Positions 44,108 to 58,901 are shown, numbered from the stretch's first letter. The stretch: 64,000 nt of DNA from Azoarcus sp. (GCA_030656215.1 JAUSOD010000081.1:24244-88243), one strand, 5' to 3'. Notes: generated by a model not told the origin, from the sequence alone. A program made the numbers and translations.

Positions 44108-45421
44108 ATGGTCCGACCAGCCGTCGCGGCCGCTTTGCTGATCACGGGGCTGTTACCCGTACTCGCGATCGCGGCACCAGCCTACGACCCCGACGCCCCC
44201 GTGCCGACGCCCACCTACACCCCACTGCCTGCGTCTGCTGCATTGCCGGCGCTGGGCGAACAGGATTGGCGCAACGCCAACGACACGGTGGGCGCATTCC
44301 CGCGCGGGCACATCGATATTCTCAAGTGGGAAGCCGAGAACAGCCCCGCCCCACCGGAGGACGTCACCACCGACGCGGGCGGACTGACACCGATGGATGC
44401 AGTACGCCAGGCGCTCGTCCACCGCCCCGAGCTGTTCGCCAGCAGCGACATGAATGCGCTCGAGCGCGCTCGCGCCGATCTCGCGATGATCGAATTTTCG
44501 CGCGACGTGCACCGCGCCTGGATCAGCGCAGTGGCCGCGCGCCAAGGCCTGCGCCACGCCCAACGCGCGTTCGACACGCAGGCCACGGCGAGCGCGCTGG
44601 CAGTGCGCATGACCCAGGTCGGCAACTGGGGGCAGGATCGCCTGCTGCGCGAACAACTCGCCCTGCAGGTGGCCACGGTCGAGCTGGCGCGCGCACGGCA
44701 GCAAGCGCTCACCCACGATCAGGCCCTGAACCGCGAACTCGGCTCGTGGGGTGCAGCGGACGCGATCAGCCTGCCGGCGCAACTGCCTGCAGTGCCCGCC
44801 ACCCCGATCAGCGCCGACGGCCTGGAAGCGCGCGCGCTGCGCAATCACCCACAACTGCAACTGGCCACGACCACTGCCGAACGCGCGCAGCGTGGCTTGA
44901 GCGCAGCGGCTATCGAAGGCTGGAACCAGATAGCCCGAGCCGCCATCGCGCAGATCCCGGACCGCCCGGCCGAGGACGGCAACCCGCTGACCCAGCTGCC
45001 GAGCGCGGCCCCCGTTGTCGACCTGCGCCGCGCTGCGCTTGGCCACGAGGGCGAACGCGCAGCCCGCGCCCAGGCCGAGGCCACCCGGCTCGCAGTGACG
45101 ATACGCTCGAACGTGCGCGAGGCCTACCACCAGTACCGCATCGCCCACGATCTCGCACTGCAGGCCGAGCAAACGCTGCAACTGCGCGTCGCAGCCCAGG
45201 AGGACATGCTGCTGCGCTACAACGGCATGCTCAAGAGCACCTGGGACCTGCTCACCACCGCACGCGACCGGGTCGCGGGGGAAGCTGCAGCGGTGGAGGC
45301 ACTACGCGACTTCTGGCTGGCCCATGCCAACCTGCAAGCAGTACTGGCCGGCGGCGATTATTCCGGGCCGGATGCGATCGGCACGGGCGGTGCACGCAAC
45401 AACGCAGGCGGAGGACACTGA
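44108..45421 (+). CDS. TolC-family outer-membrane protein of the copper operon
   Basis: A 437-residue protein with a signal peptide (VRPAVAAALLITGLLPVLAIAA) and a long coiled-coil helical body with two TolC-type repeats (for example ALVHRPELFASSDMNALERARADLAM and NHPQLQLATTTAERAQRGLSAAAI). ATG 44108 has AAGGAG 9 nt before it. It ends 4 bp before the multicopper oxidase start. It is distinct from the CusC-like protein at 48363-49658. It may be a channel for copper export or a copper-binding outer-membrane protein of the CopB-like role; the function is inferred from its neighbours. Confidence 0.85.
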   Translation: MVRPAVAAALLITGLLPVLAIAAPAYDPDAPVPTPTYTPLPASAALPALGEQDWRNANDTVGAFPRGHIDILKWEAENSPAPPEDVTTDAGGLTPMDAVRQALVHRPELFASSDMNALERARADLAMIEFSRDVHRAWISAVAARQGLRHAQRAFDTQATASALAVRMTQVGNWGQDRLLREQLALQVATVELARARQQALTHDQALNRELGSWGAADAISLPAQLPAVPATPISADGLEARALRNHPQLQLATTTAERAQRGLSAAAIEGWNQIARAAIAQIPDRPAEDGNPLTQLPSAAPVVDLRRAALGHEGERAARAQAEATRLAVTIRSNVREAYHQYRIAHDLALQAEQTLQLRVAAQEDMLLRYNGMLKSTWDLLTTARDRVAGEAAAVEALRDFWLAHANLQAVLAGGDYSGPDAIGTGGARNNAGGGH

Positions 45422-45425
45422 GAAC

Positions 45426-46826
45426 ATGAATCGACGTCAATTCATCGGCAGCACCGCGTTCGGTGCAGTCGCCGCAGCCGGCATCGGCAAGGCCGCGCTG
45501 GCTGCCCTGCCCGAACCGGTCATCCAGACCTCGGCGGACACTGCGCCGCCCCTCATGCCACCGAGCGGCCGCCCCTACAACCCCGTCGTCACCCTCAACG
45601 GCTGGACTGCGCCGTGGCGGATGAACCAGGGGGTCAAGGAATTCCACCTGGTGGCAGAGCCGGTCGAGCGCGAGATCGCACCCGGCATGGTCGCACGCCT
45701 GTGGGGCTACAACGGCCAGTCGCCGGGACCGACGATCGAGGTGGTGGAGGGCGACCGGGTGCGCCTCTTCGTCACCAACCGCCTGCCCGAGCACACCTCG
45801 GTGCACTGGCACGGCCAGCGCCTGCCCAACGGCATGGACGGCGTCGGCGGGCTCACCCAGCCGCAGATCCCGCCGGGCAAGACCTTCGTCTATGAGTTCG
45901 TCGCCCGCCGCCCGGGCACCTTCATGTACCACCCGCACGCCGACGAGATGACCCAGATGGCGATGGGCATGATGGGCTTCTGGGTCACCCACCCGCGCAA
46001 TCCGCATCCGCTGATCGAGCGCGTGGACCGCGACTTCTGCTTCCTGCTAAACGCCTACGACATCGACCCCGGCAGCCTCGTGCCCAAGGTCAACACCATG
46101 CTCGACTTCAACCTGTGGACCTGGAACAGCCGCGCCTTTCCCGGCATCGACTCGCTCAATGTGCGCAAGGGCGACCGCGTGCGGGTACGCATCGGCAACC
46201 TGACCATGACCAACCACCCGATCCACATCCACGGTCACGAGTTCGAGGTGAGCGGTACCGACGGCGGCCCGACGCGGCGCGAGTCGCGCTGGCCGGAGGT
46301 CACCACCGACGTCGCCGTCGGCCAGATGCGCCAGATCGAGTTCATCGCCGACGAGGAAGGCGACTGGGCGATGCACTGCCACAAGTCGCATCACACGATG
46401 AACGCGATGGGCCACGACGTGCCGACCATGATCGGCATCGACCACCGCGGCCTGGTCGGAAAGATCCAGCAGGTCGAGCCCGAATACATGGTGATGGGCG
46501 AGCGCGGCATGGCCGACATGGGCGAGATGGAGATGCCCCTGCCCGACCAGACCCTGCCGATGATGACCGGCCAGGGCCCGTTCGGCGCGATCGAGATGGG
46601 CGGTATGTTCACCGTGCTCAAGGTACGGCGCGAGCAGAGGCCGGGGGATTATTCCGACCCGGGCTGGTTCAAGCACCCGCCCGGCACGGTCGCCTACGAG
46701 TGGACTGGTGCAGTGGACGAACCCGCTCGCAGCGGGGATGCCGGGGCTGCGGCGATGCCGCGGGCACGGTCGGCCCCGACCGTCGAGCTTGCGGTACGCA
46801 AGCCGGGCGGGCATGGCAGTCACTGA
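45426..46826 (+). CDS. Multicopper oxidase (CopA/CueO-like), Tat-exported
   Basis: Periplasmic Cu(I) oxidase, lowering Cu(I) toxicity. The 466 residues start with a twin-arginine signal (MNRRQFIGSTAFGAVAAAG). All four copper-site motifs are present: HWHG, HPHADEM, HPIHIHGH and HCHKSHHTM (type 1 and trinuclear ligands). A Met-rich segment (MVMGERGMADMGEMEMPL, about residues 355-375) is likely to hold Cu(I). GGAGG lies 11 nt before the ATG; a longer frame upstream reads through tolC. Second gene of the operon under the box at 43955. Confidence 0.94.
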   Translation: MNRRQFIGSTAFGAVAAAGIGKAALAALPEPVIQTSADTAPPLMPPSGRPYNPVVTLNGWTAPWRMNQGVKEFHLVAEPVEREIAPGMVARLWGYNGQSPGPTIEVVEGDRVRLFVTNRLPEHTSVHWHGQRLPNGMDGVGGLTQPQIPPGKTFVYEFVARRPGTFMYHPHADEMTQMAMGMMGFWVTHPRNPHPLIERVDRDFCFLLNAYDIDPGSLVPKVNTMLDFNLWTWNSRAFPGIDSLNVRKGDRVRVRIGNLTMTNHPIHIHGHEFEVSGTDGGPTRRESRWPEVTTDVAVGQMRQIEFIADEEGDWAMHCHKSHHTMNAMGHDVPTMIGIDHRGLVGKIQQVEPEYMVMGERGMADMGEMEMPLPDQTLPMMTGQGPFGAIEMGGMFTVLKVRREQRPGDYSDPGWFKHPPGTVAYEWTGAVDEPARSGDAGAAAMPRARSAPTVELAVRKPGGHGSH

Positions 46827-46940
46827 GCACAAGCCCGACGTCACCCAGAATGATCACCGCATGGTCGCCCCATGCAGCGATTCAATCACCACGACAAACC
46901 ACAACAAAAACCGTCGTTCCCCAACGAGATGGAGCCTGCC

Positions 46941-47441
46941 ATGAAGAGTCGTCGCCGTTTTCTGTCCGCCGGAATTGCCGGCAGTCTGCTTGTACTCAGT
47001 CGTGGCGCATACGCCCATGTCGCGGCGCCACATGGCGAAAAGAAGCCTGCACCCGTGGAGAGGGAGCAACAGCCCTGGGGCATCGCCGGCGAGGAGAAGG
47101 CCGTTACCCGTACGATTCCCATCGTGATGACCGACGCCATGCGCTTCATCCCCGACCGCATCGAGGTGCGCCTGGGCGAAACCATCCGCTTCACCCACCG
47201 CAACGAGGGCAAGGTGATGCACGAGATGGTGATCGGCACACCCGAGGCGCTCGCCGAGCATGCCGAGCTGATGGTGAAGTTCCCCGGCATGGAACACGAT
47301 GAGCCGTGGATGGCACACGTCGAGCCCGGCGGTAGCGGCGAGATCGTATGGACCTTCAATCGCGCCGGCACATTCGAGTTTGCCTGCCTCATTCCGGGCC
47401 ATTTCCAGGCGGGGATGGTCGGGAGGCTGATCGTAAGCTGA
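46941..47441 (+). CDS. Cupredoxin-domain periplasmic copper protein (CopI-like)
   Basis: A 166-residue secreted protein with a signal starting MKSRRRFLSAGIAGSLLVLS (twin-arginine-like). The mature part has a cupredoxin fold with type 1 copper ligands: His in KVMHEMVIG, then C, H and M in FACLIPGHFQAGM. CopI-type cupredoxins in betaproteobacteria contribute to copper tolerance. It is 115 bp downstream of the multicopper oxidase; ATG 46941 was chosen because it starts the signal peptide. Confidence 0.9.
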   Translation: MKSRRRFLSAGIAGSLLVLSRGAYAHVAAPHGEKKPAPVEREQQPWGIAGEEKAVTRTIPIVMTDAMRFIPDRIEVRLGETIRFTHRNEGKVMHEMVIGTPEALAEHAELMVKFPGMEHDEPWMAHVEPGGSGEIVWTFNRAGTFEFACLIPGHFQAGMVGRLIVS

Positions 47442-47468
47442 GCCGGATCAAGGACGCACGACCGTTTC

Positions 47469-47482
47469 TGACAACAATGTAA
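47469..47482. promoter_or_regulatory. TGACA-N4-TGTAA box before the cusF-like gene
   Basis: TGACA-ACAA-TGTAA lies 74 bp upstream of ATG 47556. One half equals the E. coli CusR half-site TGACA, and the other matches TGTAA as at 1056 and 43955. Confidence 0.55.
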
Positions 47483-47555
47483 TGAAGAGGTCAGCTTGAG
47501 GTCGGGCTGGCCTCTTCATACTTTGAACATGCTGAAATCAAGACAAGGATCGATC

Positions 47556-47903
47556 ATGAAGTTCGCACTCTCCCTCGCTTCCCTTGCCACCATGGCCGCG
47601 TTTGCCGCGGGTCCGACGTTTGCAAGCAATGATCACGCGGCCCACCACGGCGCGGCACCCGCGGCCGCGAGCGCGGCGGAGGCGTTCTCCGACGGTACGG
47701 TGAAGAAGGTGGACAAGGCCGCGGGCAAGATCACGATCAGCCACGGCCCGCTTGCCGCGCTCGACATGCCACCGATGACGATGGTGTTCCGCGCCAGCGA
47801 CCCGGCGATGGTGGACAAGGTCAAGGCGGGCGACAAGATCCGTTTCACCGCGGATCGCGTGGGCGGTGTATTCACCGTAACCACGCTCGAGTTGGCGCCG
47901 TAG
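47556..47903 (+). CDS. CusF-like periplasmic copper-binding protein
   Basis: A 115-residue periplasmic copper chaperone. Signal peptide 1-23 (MKFALSLASLATMAAFAAG), then a His-rich start (NDHAAHHG) and a CusF domain with GTVKKVDKAAGKITISHGPL and the copper-binding LDMPPMTMVFRA (Met residues and the His/Trp-type site region). AAGGA lies 7 nt before the ATG. It precedes the CusCBA genes and would hand Cu(I)/Ag(I) to the efflux complex. Confidence 0.9.
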   Translation: MKFALSLASLATMAAFAAGPTFASNDHAAHHGAAPAAASAAEAFSDGTVKKVDKAAGKITISHGPLAALDMPPMTMVFRASDPAMVDKVKAGDKIRFTADRVGGVFTVTTLELAP

Positions 47904-48362
47904 ACACTATTGTCCGGGTCAAGCACATACGCTTGGCACAGCCGCCGTAGGGCGGGTTTCAACCCGCCACAGGGGTGATGCTGGCACCAGGACCGGGCAC
48001 GAGCACCTGCGCCAGGGCCGGCCACCTGAGGCCGACTGAGCGGCCCTACGAAAGCCCTCGTGTCCCAAGCACCGCTCGTAGGGCGGGTTTCAACCCGCCA
48101 CAGGGGCGATGCTGGCACCTGCGACGGGCACGGGCATCTGCGCCAGGGCCGGGCACCTGCGGCCGACTGAGCGGCCCTACGAAAACCCTCGTATCCCTTG
48201 CACCGCTGCCTCTACAACCGCCGTAGGTACTGTTATCCAAGGCAAGCAAGCACTTCAAGTGATTCGCCTCCGGCGATCGATGGGCTCAGCGGTCCGTTGT
48301 CCTTCAAGGCGGTTCCGACGGCAGTACGAAAACACAAAGAAGATTCTCGGGAGTCGGTTGAG
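47904..48362. other. Intergenic region with two tandem REP-type units
   Basis: Holds the repeat array at 47946-48207 and, after it, about 150 bp upstream of the cusC-like gene. No coding signature is visible. Confidence 0.6.
47946..48207. repeat. Tandem repeat, two units of 131 bp with REP-like palindromes
   Basis: Units start at 47946 and 48077 with CGTAGGGCGGGTTTCAACCC. Each contains the CAACCCGCC arm, a variable GC-rich part with GGGCAC/CACCTGCG repeats, GCCGACTGAGCGGCCCTACG, and an end GTATCCC/GTGTCCC then GCACCGCT. A third start (CCGTAGG) at about 48219 decays at once. Confidence 0.85.
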
Positions 48363-49658
48363 ATGCAAGTTGGTATCAATGGTCTGCGAAGCACCTCCCG
48401 GATTTTCGTCGTCCTCTTCTTGAGCACTACCTTCGGTTTCAGCGCAACGCCAGCGCGAGCGGACAGTCCCTCTCTCGGCGCCTCTCTCCCCGCGCTGCTC
48501 GAACACGCCAGACTGCACAACCCGGCCTTCGCCGCCGAGCGTGCCGAGGCCGAGGCCGCCCGCGAACGCATCGGGTCGGCCGGCGCGCTGCCGGATCCGC
48601 GCTTCCAGATCGAGTTGATGGACGTCACCAACACCATGCGCGGTGGCGGCACCACGCTGCTGCCGGGTCAGGTCGGCGAGACCCGTTACCGTATCGTCCA
48701 ACCGCTGCCGGCCTGGGGCACGCGCGAGCTTGACAGCCGCGCGGCCGAAGCCCGCGCCGGCCGTGCGGATGCCGGGCGCGAGGCGGCGTGGGTCGAGCTC
48801 GCTGCCGAACTCAAGGCCGCCTGGCTGCGCTACTACGCGGCCGAGCGTGAGGCGGCGCTGAACCGCGATGCGCTCGCCCTGTTGCAGGGGCTGGAGGAAA
48901 CCACGCTGTCGCGCTACAGCCTGGGCCTGCTGCCGCAGCAGGCGGTGCTGCGCGCGCAGCGCGAGATCACCACCCGACGGCTGGCGCAGGTGGCCGTGGC
49001 GCAAAAGCGCAGCGGCGCGGTGGCAGCGCTCAACGCGCTGCTCGCGCGGCCCGCCGATGAAGCACTGGCGGTTCCGCTCGATCCACCCGCGCTGCCGGAA
49101 ACCCCGGTGTTCAGCCGCATCGCCGAACGGGCGCGGGCGTTCAATCCGGCATTGGCGGGCGAGGCGATCGGGGCCGATGTTGCCCGCCTGGAGCGCGACC
49201 GCACGTGGCGCGACCGCTACCCGGATGTCAGCATCGGACTGACCAACAACCGCCCGCGTGGCGGTGAGGATTCGTGGGACGTGATGCTCGAAGTGATGAT
49301 TCCCTTGCAGCAATCGGCGCGTCGCTCCCGCGAACGTGAGGCCGAGTACAGGGTGACGGCGGCCGATGCCCGCCGCGCGGCCGCCCAGACGAAGCTGCAG
49401 GGTGAGCTGGGCCGCGCGCACGCTGCCTTTGCGGCCGGTCGCGACAGCTTGCGCCTGCTGCGCGGCACCTTGCTGCCGCAGGCGGCCGCCACCCGCGATG
49501 CGGCCCGCAGTGCCTTCTCCACCGGCCAGGTCGATTTCGACACCGTGCTCGAAGCCGAAGGCCAGCTGATCGACATCCGCATGCAGGCGCTCGAGACCGA
49601 GCTGGAAACCCGCCTCGCACTGGCCGAGCTCGAAAAACTCGCAGGAGATCTACAGTGA
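48363..49658 (+). CDS. CusC-like TolC-family outer-membrane channel
   Basis: Outer-membrane channel of a heavy-metal tripartite pump. The 431-residue protein has a signal sequence (TSRIFVVLFLSTTFGFSATPARA) and an OEP helical-barrel body with two repeats (HARLHNPAFAAERAEAEAAR and the second half from ARAFNPALAG). Its stop overlaps the start of the CusB-like gene as GTGA, so it belongs to the same translational unit. ATG 48363 is chosen; upstream codons read the repeat DNA. Confidence 0.92.
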   Translation: MQVGINGLRSTSRIFVVLFLSTTFGFSATPARADSPSLGASLPALLEHARLHNPAFAAERAEAEAARERIGSAGALPDPRFQIELMDVTNTMRGGGTTLLPGQVGETRYRIVQPLPAWGTRELDSRAAEARAGRADAGREAAWVELAAELKAAWLRYYAAEREAALNRDALALLQGLEETTLSRYSLGLLPQQAVLRAQREITTRRLAQVAVAQKRSGAVAALNALLARPADEALAVPLDPPALPETPVFSRIAERARAFNPALAGEAIGADVARLERDRTWRDRYPDVSIGLTNNRPRGGEDSWDVMLEVMIPLQQSARRSREREAEYRVTAADARRAAAQTKLQGELGRAHAAFAAGRDSLRLLRGTLLPQAAATRDAARSAFSTGQVDFDTVLEAEGQLIDIRMQALETELETRLALAELEKLAGDLQ

Positions 49659-51295
49659 AACCGTCGGTACAACTATCACTTGCCGCAGTCGCGGTGGCGC
49701 TCGCACTCGCAGTCGGCTATCAGGTGGGCTCCGGGGCAGGTAACCGGCAGGACGCAGCTGCGACGGACGCATCGCCCGCAGGGTCGGCCGATGCGTCCCC
49801 TGCCGGCAAACGCGAGGTGCTCTACTACCGCAATCCGATGGGCCTGGCCGACACCTCGCCGGTGCCGAAGAAGGACTCGATGGGGATGGACTACATCCCG
49901 GTGTATGCGGACGACAACCCGGATGACAGCGGCGTGGTCCGCGTCAGCCCGGCCCGGGTGCAACTGCTGGGGGTGAAGACCGCACTTGCCGAGCGCCGCG
50001 TGCTCGACGCAGCGCTACGCGCAGTGGGCCGGGTCGAGCTCAACGAGCGCGCCGTGGTCGAGGTGGCGCCCCGCTTCGAAGGCTGGATCGAGCGCCTGCA
50101 CGTGAATGCGGTGGGCGACCCGGTGCGTCGCGGTCAGCCCTTGTTCACCGTCTACAGCCCCGAGCTGCAGTCGGCGGCCGAGGAGTTGCGCATCGCCGAA
50201 CGCCTGCAACGCGACAGCGCCGCGAGCGCTACCAGGTCAGACCCGGGATCCGACTCGGGGTTTGATCCCGGGTTTGATCCCATTGCGGCCGAATCCGCCG
50301 CGCGCCTGGCCGAGGCCACCCGTGCGCGACTGCGCAACTGGGAAGTCTCCGCCCCGAAGGCTGGCGTTAGCGGCCAGGGGCCTGCGCGCCAGACCTTCCA
50401 TTCGCCCGCCGCCGGCATCGTGCTGGAGAAGAACGCGGTACAGGGCGCGCGTTTCATGCCCGGCGAGGCGATCTACCGCATCGCCGACCTGAGCACGGTG
50501 TGGGTGATGGCCGACATCTTCGAGCACGACCTCGCCCGCATCCGCGTCGGCCAAACCGCAAGCGTCACCGTCGATGCCTTCCCCGGGCGCAGTTTCAGCG
50601 CGAAGGTGGCCTATCTCTACCCGACACTCAACGCCGCCACCCGCAGCACCCCGCTACGCCTGGAGCTCGACAACCGCGACGGCCTGCTGCGACCGGGCAT
50701 GTTCGCCCACGTCGAACTCGCCAGCGGCCCAGCCACCCCGCGCATCACCGTGCCCACCTCGGCGGTGATCGACGACGGCCATCGCCAGGTGGTACTGCTC
50801 GCCCTCGACGAGGGCCGCTTCAAGCCACAGCCGGTGAAGCTCGGCCAGCGCGGCCGCGACGACGTCGAGGTGCTCGAGGGCGTGAGCGAAGGCGAGCGCG
50901 TGGTGGTGTCGGCCAACTTCCTGATCGACTCCGAGAGCCAGCTGCGCGCTGCGCTATCGAACCTCGTCGCGGGCGATAGCGCGCCGCCGGAGCGCTATCG
51001 CAGCACCGGCGTGTTCGACGCCCACGATGCGGCCAGCGGCACGATCACCCTTACCCACGAGGCCATCCCCGCGCTGCAGTGGCCGGAGATGACCATGGAC
51101 TTCGGCCTGGCGGCGCCGGAAGTCGCAGCCGGCATCGCGCCGGGCAACGCGATCCGCTTCGAGTTCGAGGCCGGCGAGCCGGGCGAGTACATCGTGACCC
51201 GGATCGAACCCGTCGCGCCCGGCGCAGGCGCGCCGCGTTCGTCCTCATCGGCAGCGCCCGCTCCCGCCACGTCCCGCTCGCACGAGGGCCACTGA
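49655..51295 (+). CDS. CusB-like periplasmic adaptor with heavy-metal-binding and CusF-like domains
   Basis: Periplasmic adaptor joining inner pump and outer channel. The 546 residues include an N-terminal signal/anchor helix, a heavy-metal-binding domain (YYRNPMGLADTSPVPKKDSMGMDYIPVY, about 50-80), the barrel-sandwich/helical-hairpin adaptor core (about 110-430), and a C-terminal CusF-like domain (about 450-530, with ALQWPEMTMDF copper-site residues W and Met). Starts with GTG 49655, overlapping the previous stop; AGGAG lies 9 nt upstream. The domain fusion suggests the adaptor can bind Cu(I)/Ag(I) directly. Confidence 0.93.
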   Translation: MKPSVQLSLAAVAVALALAVGYQVGSGAGNRQDAAATDASPAGSADASPAGKREVLYYRNPMGLADTSPVPKKDSMGMDYIPVYADDNPDDSGVVRVSPARVQLLGVKTALAERRVLDAALRAVGRVELNERAVVEVAPRFEGWIERLHVNAVGDPVRRGQPLFTVYSPELQSAAEELRIAERLQRDSAASATRSDPGSDSGFDPGFDPIAAESAARLAEATRARLRNWEVSAPKAGVSGQGPARQTFHSPAAGIVLEKNAVQGARFMPGEAIYRIADLSTVWVMADIFEHDLARIRVGQTASVTVDAFPGRSFSAKVAYLYPTLNAATRSTPLRLELDNRDGLLRPGMFAHVELASGPATPRITVPTSAVIDDGHRQVVLLALDEGRFKPQPVKLGQRGRDDVEVLEGVSEGERVVVSANFLIDSESQLRAALSNLVAGDSAPPERYRSTGVFDAHDAASGTITLTHEAIPALQWPEMTMDFGLAAPEVAAGIAPGNAIRFEFEAGEPGEYIVTRIEPVAPGAGAPRSSSSAAPAPATSRSHEGH

Positions 51296-51296
51296 G

Positions 51297-54461
<3,165 letters not shown>

Positions 54462-54714
54462 TGCCGGGGTCACCTTTGAGCAAGCGTTCAGAGTGCAAGC
54501 TATCAACGATAGAAGCGGCATTTCAGCCGACATCGCGAACGGAGGCGTCTGCGATGAAAAACTGGTTCAACGCAAATGGGCAACTTTCCGTAAACAGTGC
54601 CGTGAGAACGAGAACGCACATAGCTCGGCACCCGCGTCACCGTGTTGCTCTGCGCCACCACCGGGCGCAGGGCAACCTCGCAAGGCAGGTATTCAATAGC
54701 GGGTAGCGCTCATC
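54462..54714. other. Gap between cusA and the second P-type ATPase gene
   Basis: Probably a promoter region. No CueR dyad is visible, and no gene signature is convincing. Confidence 0.4.
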
Positions 54715-57117
<2,403 letters not shown>

Positions 57118-57122
57118 ACATC

Positions 57123-57386
57123 ATGAACCCGACAGACCACACCGGATCGACTCCTTCATCGGCACCGGAACGCACCACAAAGCGGGCGCGGCTGGTGTTC
57201 ATCGCGTTCGTGGCACTCGCAATCTTTTTCCTTGCCGCCGAACATCGTGCCCATCTGTTCGGCTTCCTGCCGTGGCTGATTCTGCTTCTGTGCCCGCTGA
57301 TGCACTTCTTCATGCACGGCGGGCACGGACACGGCGGACATGGCCACGGCGCTCACCCGGCTGACGGCACCGGAGACAACAAATGA
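57123..57386 (+). CDS. DUF2933-domain small membrane protein
   Basis: An 87-residue protein with one or two membrane segments (LVFIAFVALAIFFLAAE; LPWLILLLCPLMHFFMH) and a C-terminal HGGHGHGGHGHGAHP tail. DUF2933 genes are common neighbours of copper/silver resistance genes. It follows the ATPase by 5 bp and overlaps the start of the next gene (ATGA-type, 57383). The His/Gly tail suggests metal binding. Confidence 0.85.
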   Translation: MNPTDHTGSTPSSAPERTTKRARLVFIAFVALAIFFLAAEHRAHLFGFLPWLILLLCPLMHFFMHGGHGHGGHGHGAHPADGTGDNK

Positions 57387-58037
57387 ACGAAGCCTCCGCC
57401 TACGGCCTGTGGTCGCTGGTGCTGCTGAACTCGGTGATCTTCATCGCGTTTGCGTTCAGCTTTGCCAAACCGCAGACGACGCGACTGGCGCTCCTTCGGC
57501 GCCTATTCGGCCTTCATCGTCGCGCTGTTCACCGAGATGTATGGCTTTCCGCTGACCATCTACTTGCTGTCGGGCTGGCTGTCGGCACGTTTCCCGGGCG
57601 TGGACTGGTTGTCGCACGATGCCGGCCACCTGCTCGAGACGATGTTCGGCTGGGAAACGAATCCGCATTTCGGCCCCTTCCACATTCTCAGCACGGTGTT
57701 CATCGGCGCCGGTTTCTGGCTGCTGGCAAAGGCCTGGCCAGTGCTATACGCGGCCCAGCGCGAACAGCGGGTCGCCATGTCCGGCCCCTACGCGCGCATC
57801 CGTCACCCGCAATACGTCGGCTTCGTGCTGATCATGTTCGGCTTCCTGCTCCAATGGCCGACGCTGATCACGCTGGTGATGTTCCCCATCCTGCTCCTCG
57901 TCTACGCCCGGCTCGCCCGACGCGAGGAAAGCGATTCGCTCGCGCAGTTCGGCCCTGCATATCAGGACTACATGGCACGCACGCCAGCCTTCATTCCGCG
58001 GCACAGACAGGCACCACCGTCGGTGCATCAGGATTGA
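57383..58037 (+). pseudogene. Isoprenylcysteine carboxyl methyltransferase-family protein, frameshifted
   Basis: The start MNEASAYGLWSLVLLNSVIF... to FAKPQTTR (57383-57481) and the rest from WRSFGAYSAFIVALFTEMYGFPLT to the end at 58037 (HRQAPPSVHQD) are the halves of one membrane methyltransferase-family protein (ICMT/NnrU-like; PYARIRHPQYVGFVL is the hallmark), but lie in different frames. Deletion of one base near 57480-57484 explains it: ACGACGCGACTGG lacks one base of TTR-D-W. Members are found beside copper P-type ATPase/DUF2933 genes. Either a true mutation or a sequencing error. Confidence 0.75.
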
Positions 58038-58257
58038 CGAGCCGTGCATACGCACAGCACAACTATGGACGACGCCAACCAGTACCGAAATCACACTTTC
58101 TCATTGCAGCGACCGATGCTCCGCTGCAATGAGGGCTCCGTTCAACGATGTACCCCACCGTACAGACGCGGGCCAGCGCCAAGCCGAGGATAGCTGAGGC
58201 TTGCGGACAATCAGAGCACCTTATTCACTAGTACTATTTTTTCAAATGGAGAATCAC

Positions 58258-58746
58258 ATGAAAAAATCGCTCGCAATGACGGTCTGCACAGCAGCCTTCC
58301 TCGCAGCATACGCAGGCACTCCTTTGGCGCAGGATGCGAAGGTGCCAGCACCGGATCCCGCTGCCACGACCACGCCGTCCGACTCGCCCATGGATATGAG
58401 CAAGCATATGGGGCAATTCGACGAACACATGAAGAAGATGCAGGCACTGCACGACAGGATGTCGAGTGCTACCACGCCGGAAGCGCGTCAGAAGATCATG
58501 GCGGAGCAGCGCCAGGAAATGCAGCAAGGCATGTCCCTGATGAAGCCGATGATGCAAGGCGGCGCGGGGATGGGTGGTATGGGGCGCGGCATGATGGCGC
58601 AGAAGGGCCAGCCTGGAGATGCAAATCTGCAGATGCAGATCATGCAGAAGCGCATGGACATGATGCAGACCATGATGGAAACAATGATGGACCACCAGGG
58701 AATGATGGCCGCTCCGCAGTCCCGCGACGCACCGCCCACGAAATAG
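58258..58746 (+). CDS. Secreted Met-rich protein of the copper cluster
   Basis: A 162-residue protein with a clear signal peptide (MKKSLAMTVCTAAFLAAYAG, cleavage near LAQ). The mature part is rich in Met and His: SPMDMSKHMGQFDEHMKKM, then GMGGMGRGMM and QKRMDMMQTMMETMMDHQGMM. Such sequences bind Cu(I)/Ag(I) through thioether groups. GGAG lies 7 nt before the ATG at 58258. Not similar to a family I can name; a copper-storage or buffering role is inferred. Confidence 0.75.
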   Translation: MKKSLAMTVCTAAFLAAYAGTPLAQDAKVPAPDPAATTTPSDSPMDMSKHMGQFDEHMKKMQALHDRMSSATTPEARQKIMAEQRQEMQQGMSLMKPMMQGGAGMGGMGRGMMAQKGQPGDANLQMQIMQKRMDMMQTMMETMMDHQGMMAAPQSRDAPPTK

Positions 58747-58901
58747 CCTGCACGGAGGCAAGCGCACCCTCGGCATGCTTGAGGGTGCATGGATCATTCC
58801 GGCGTGCTCCGCCCCGCACTGGTTGGGCACGCCGGCGACCGGCGCCGTGATCACATCATAGGGAGACGACCCGAACAGACCGATGACATGCCCATTACTT
58901 T

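Noticed and set aside
54480..54520. A MerR-type promoter before the second P-type ATPase (TTGAGC, 19 bp, TATCAA).
   Set aside because: The spacer holds a direct repeat (GCAAGC...GCAAGC), not the CCTTCC/GGAAGG dyad of CueR; the match to the -35/-10 boxes alone is too weak.
54550..54706. A small plus-strand frame starting MKNWFNANGQLS between cusA and the second ATPase.
   Set aside because: No plausible ribosome site and a basic, low-complexity product; more likely non-coding.
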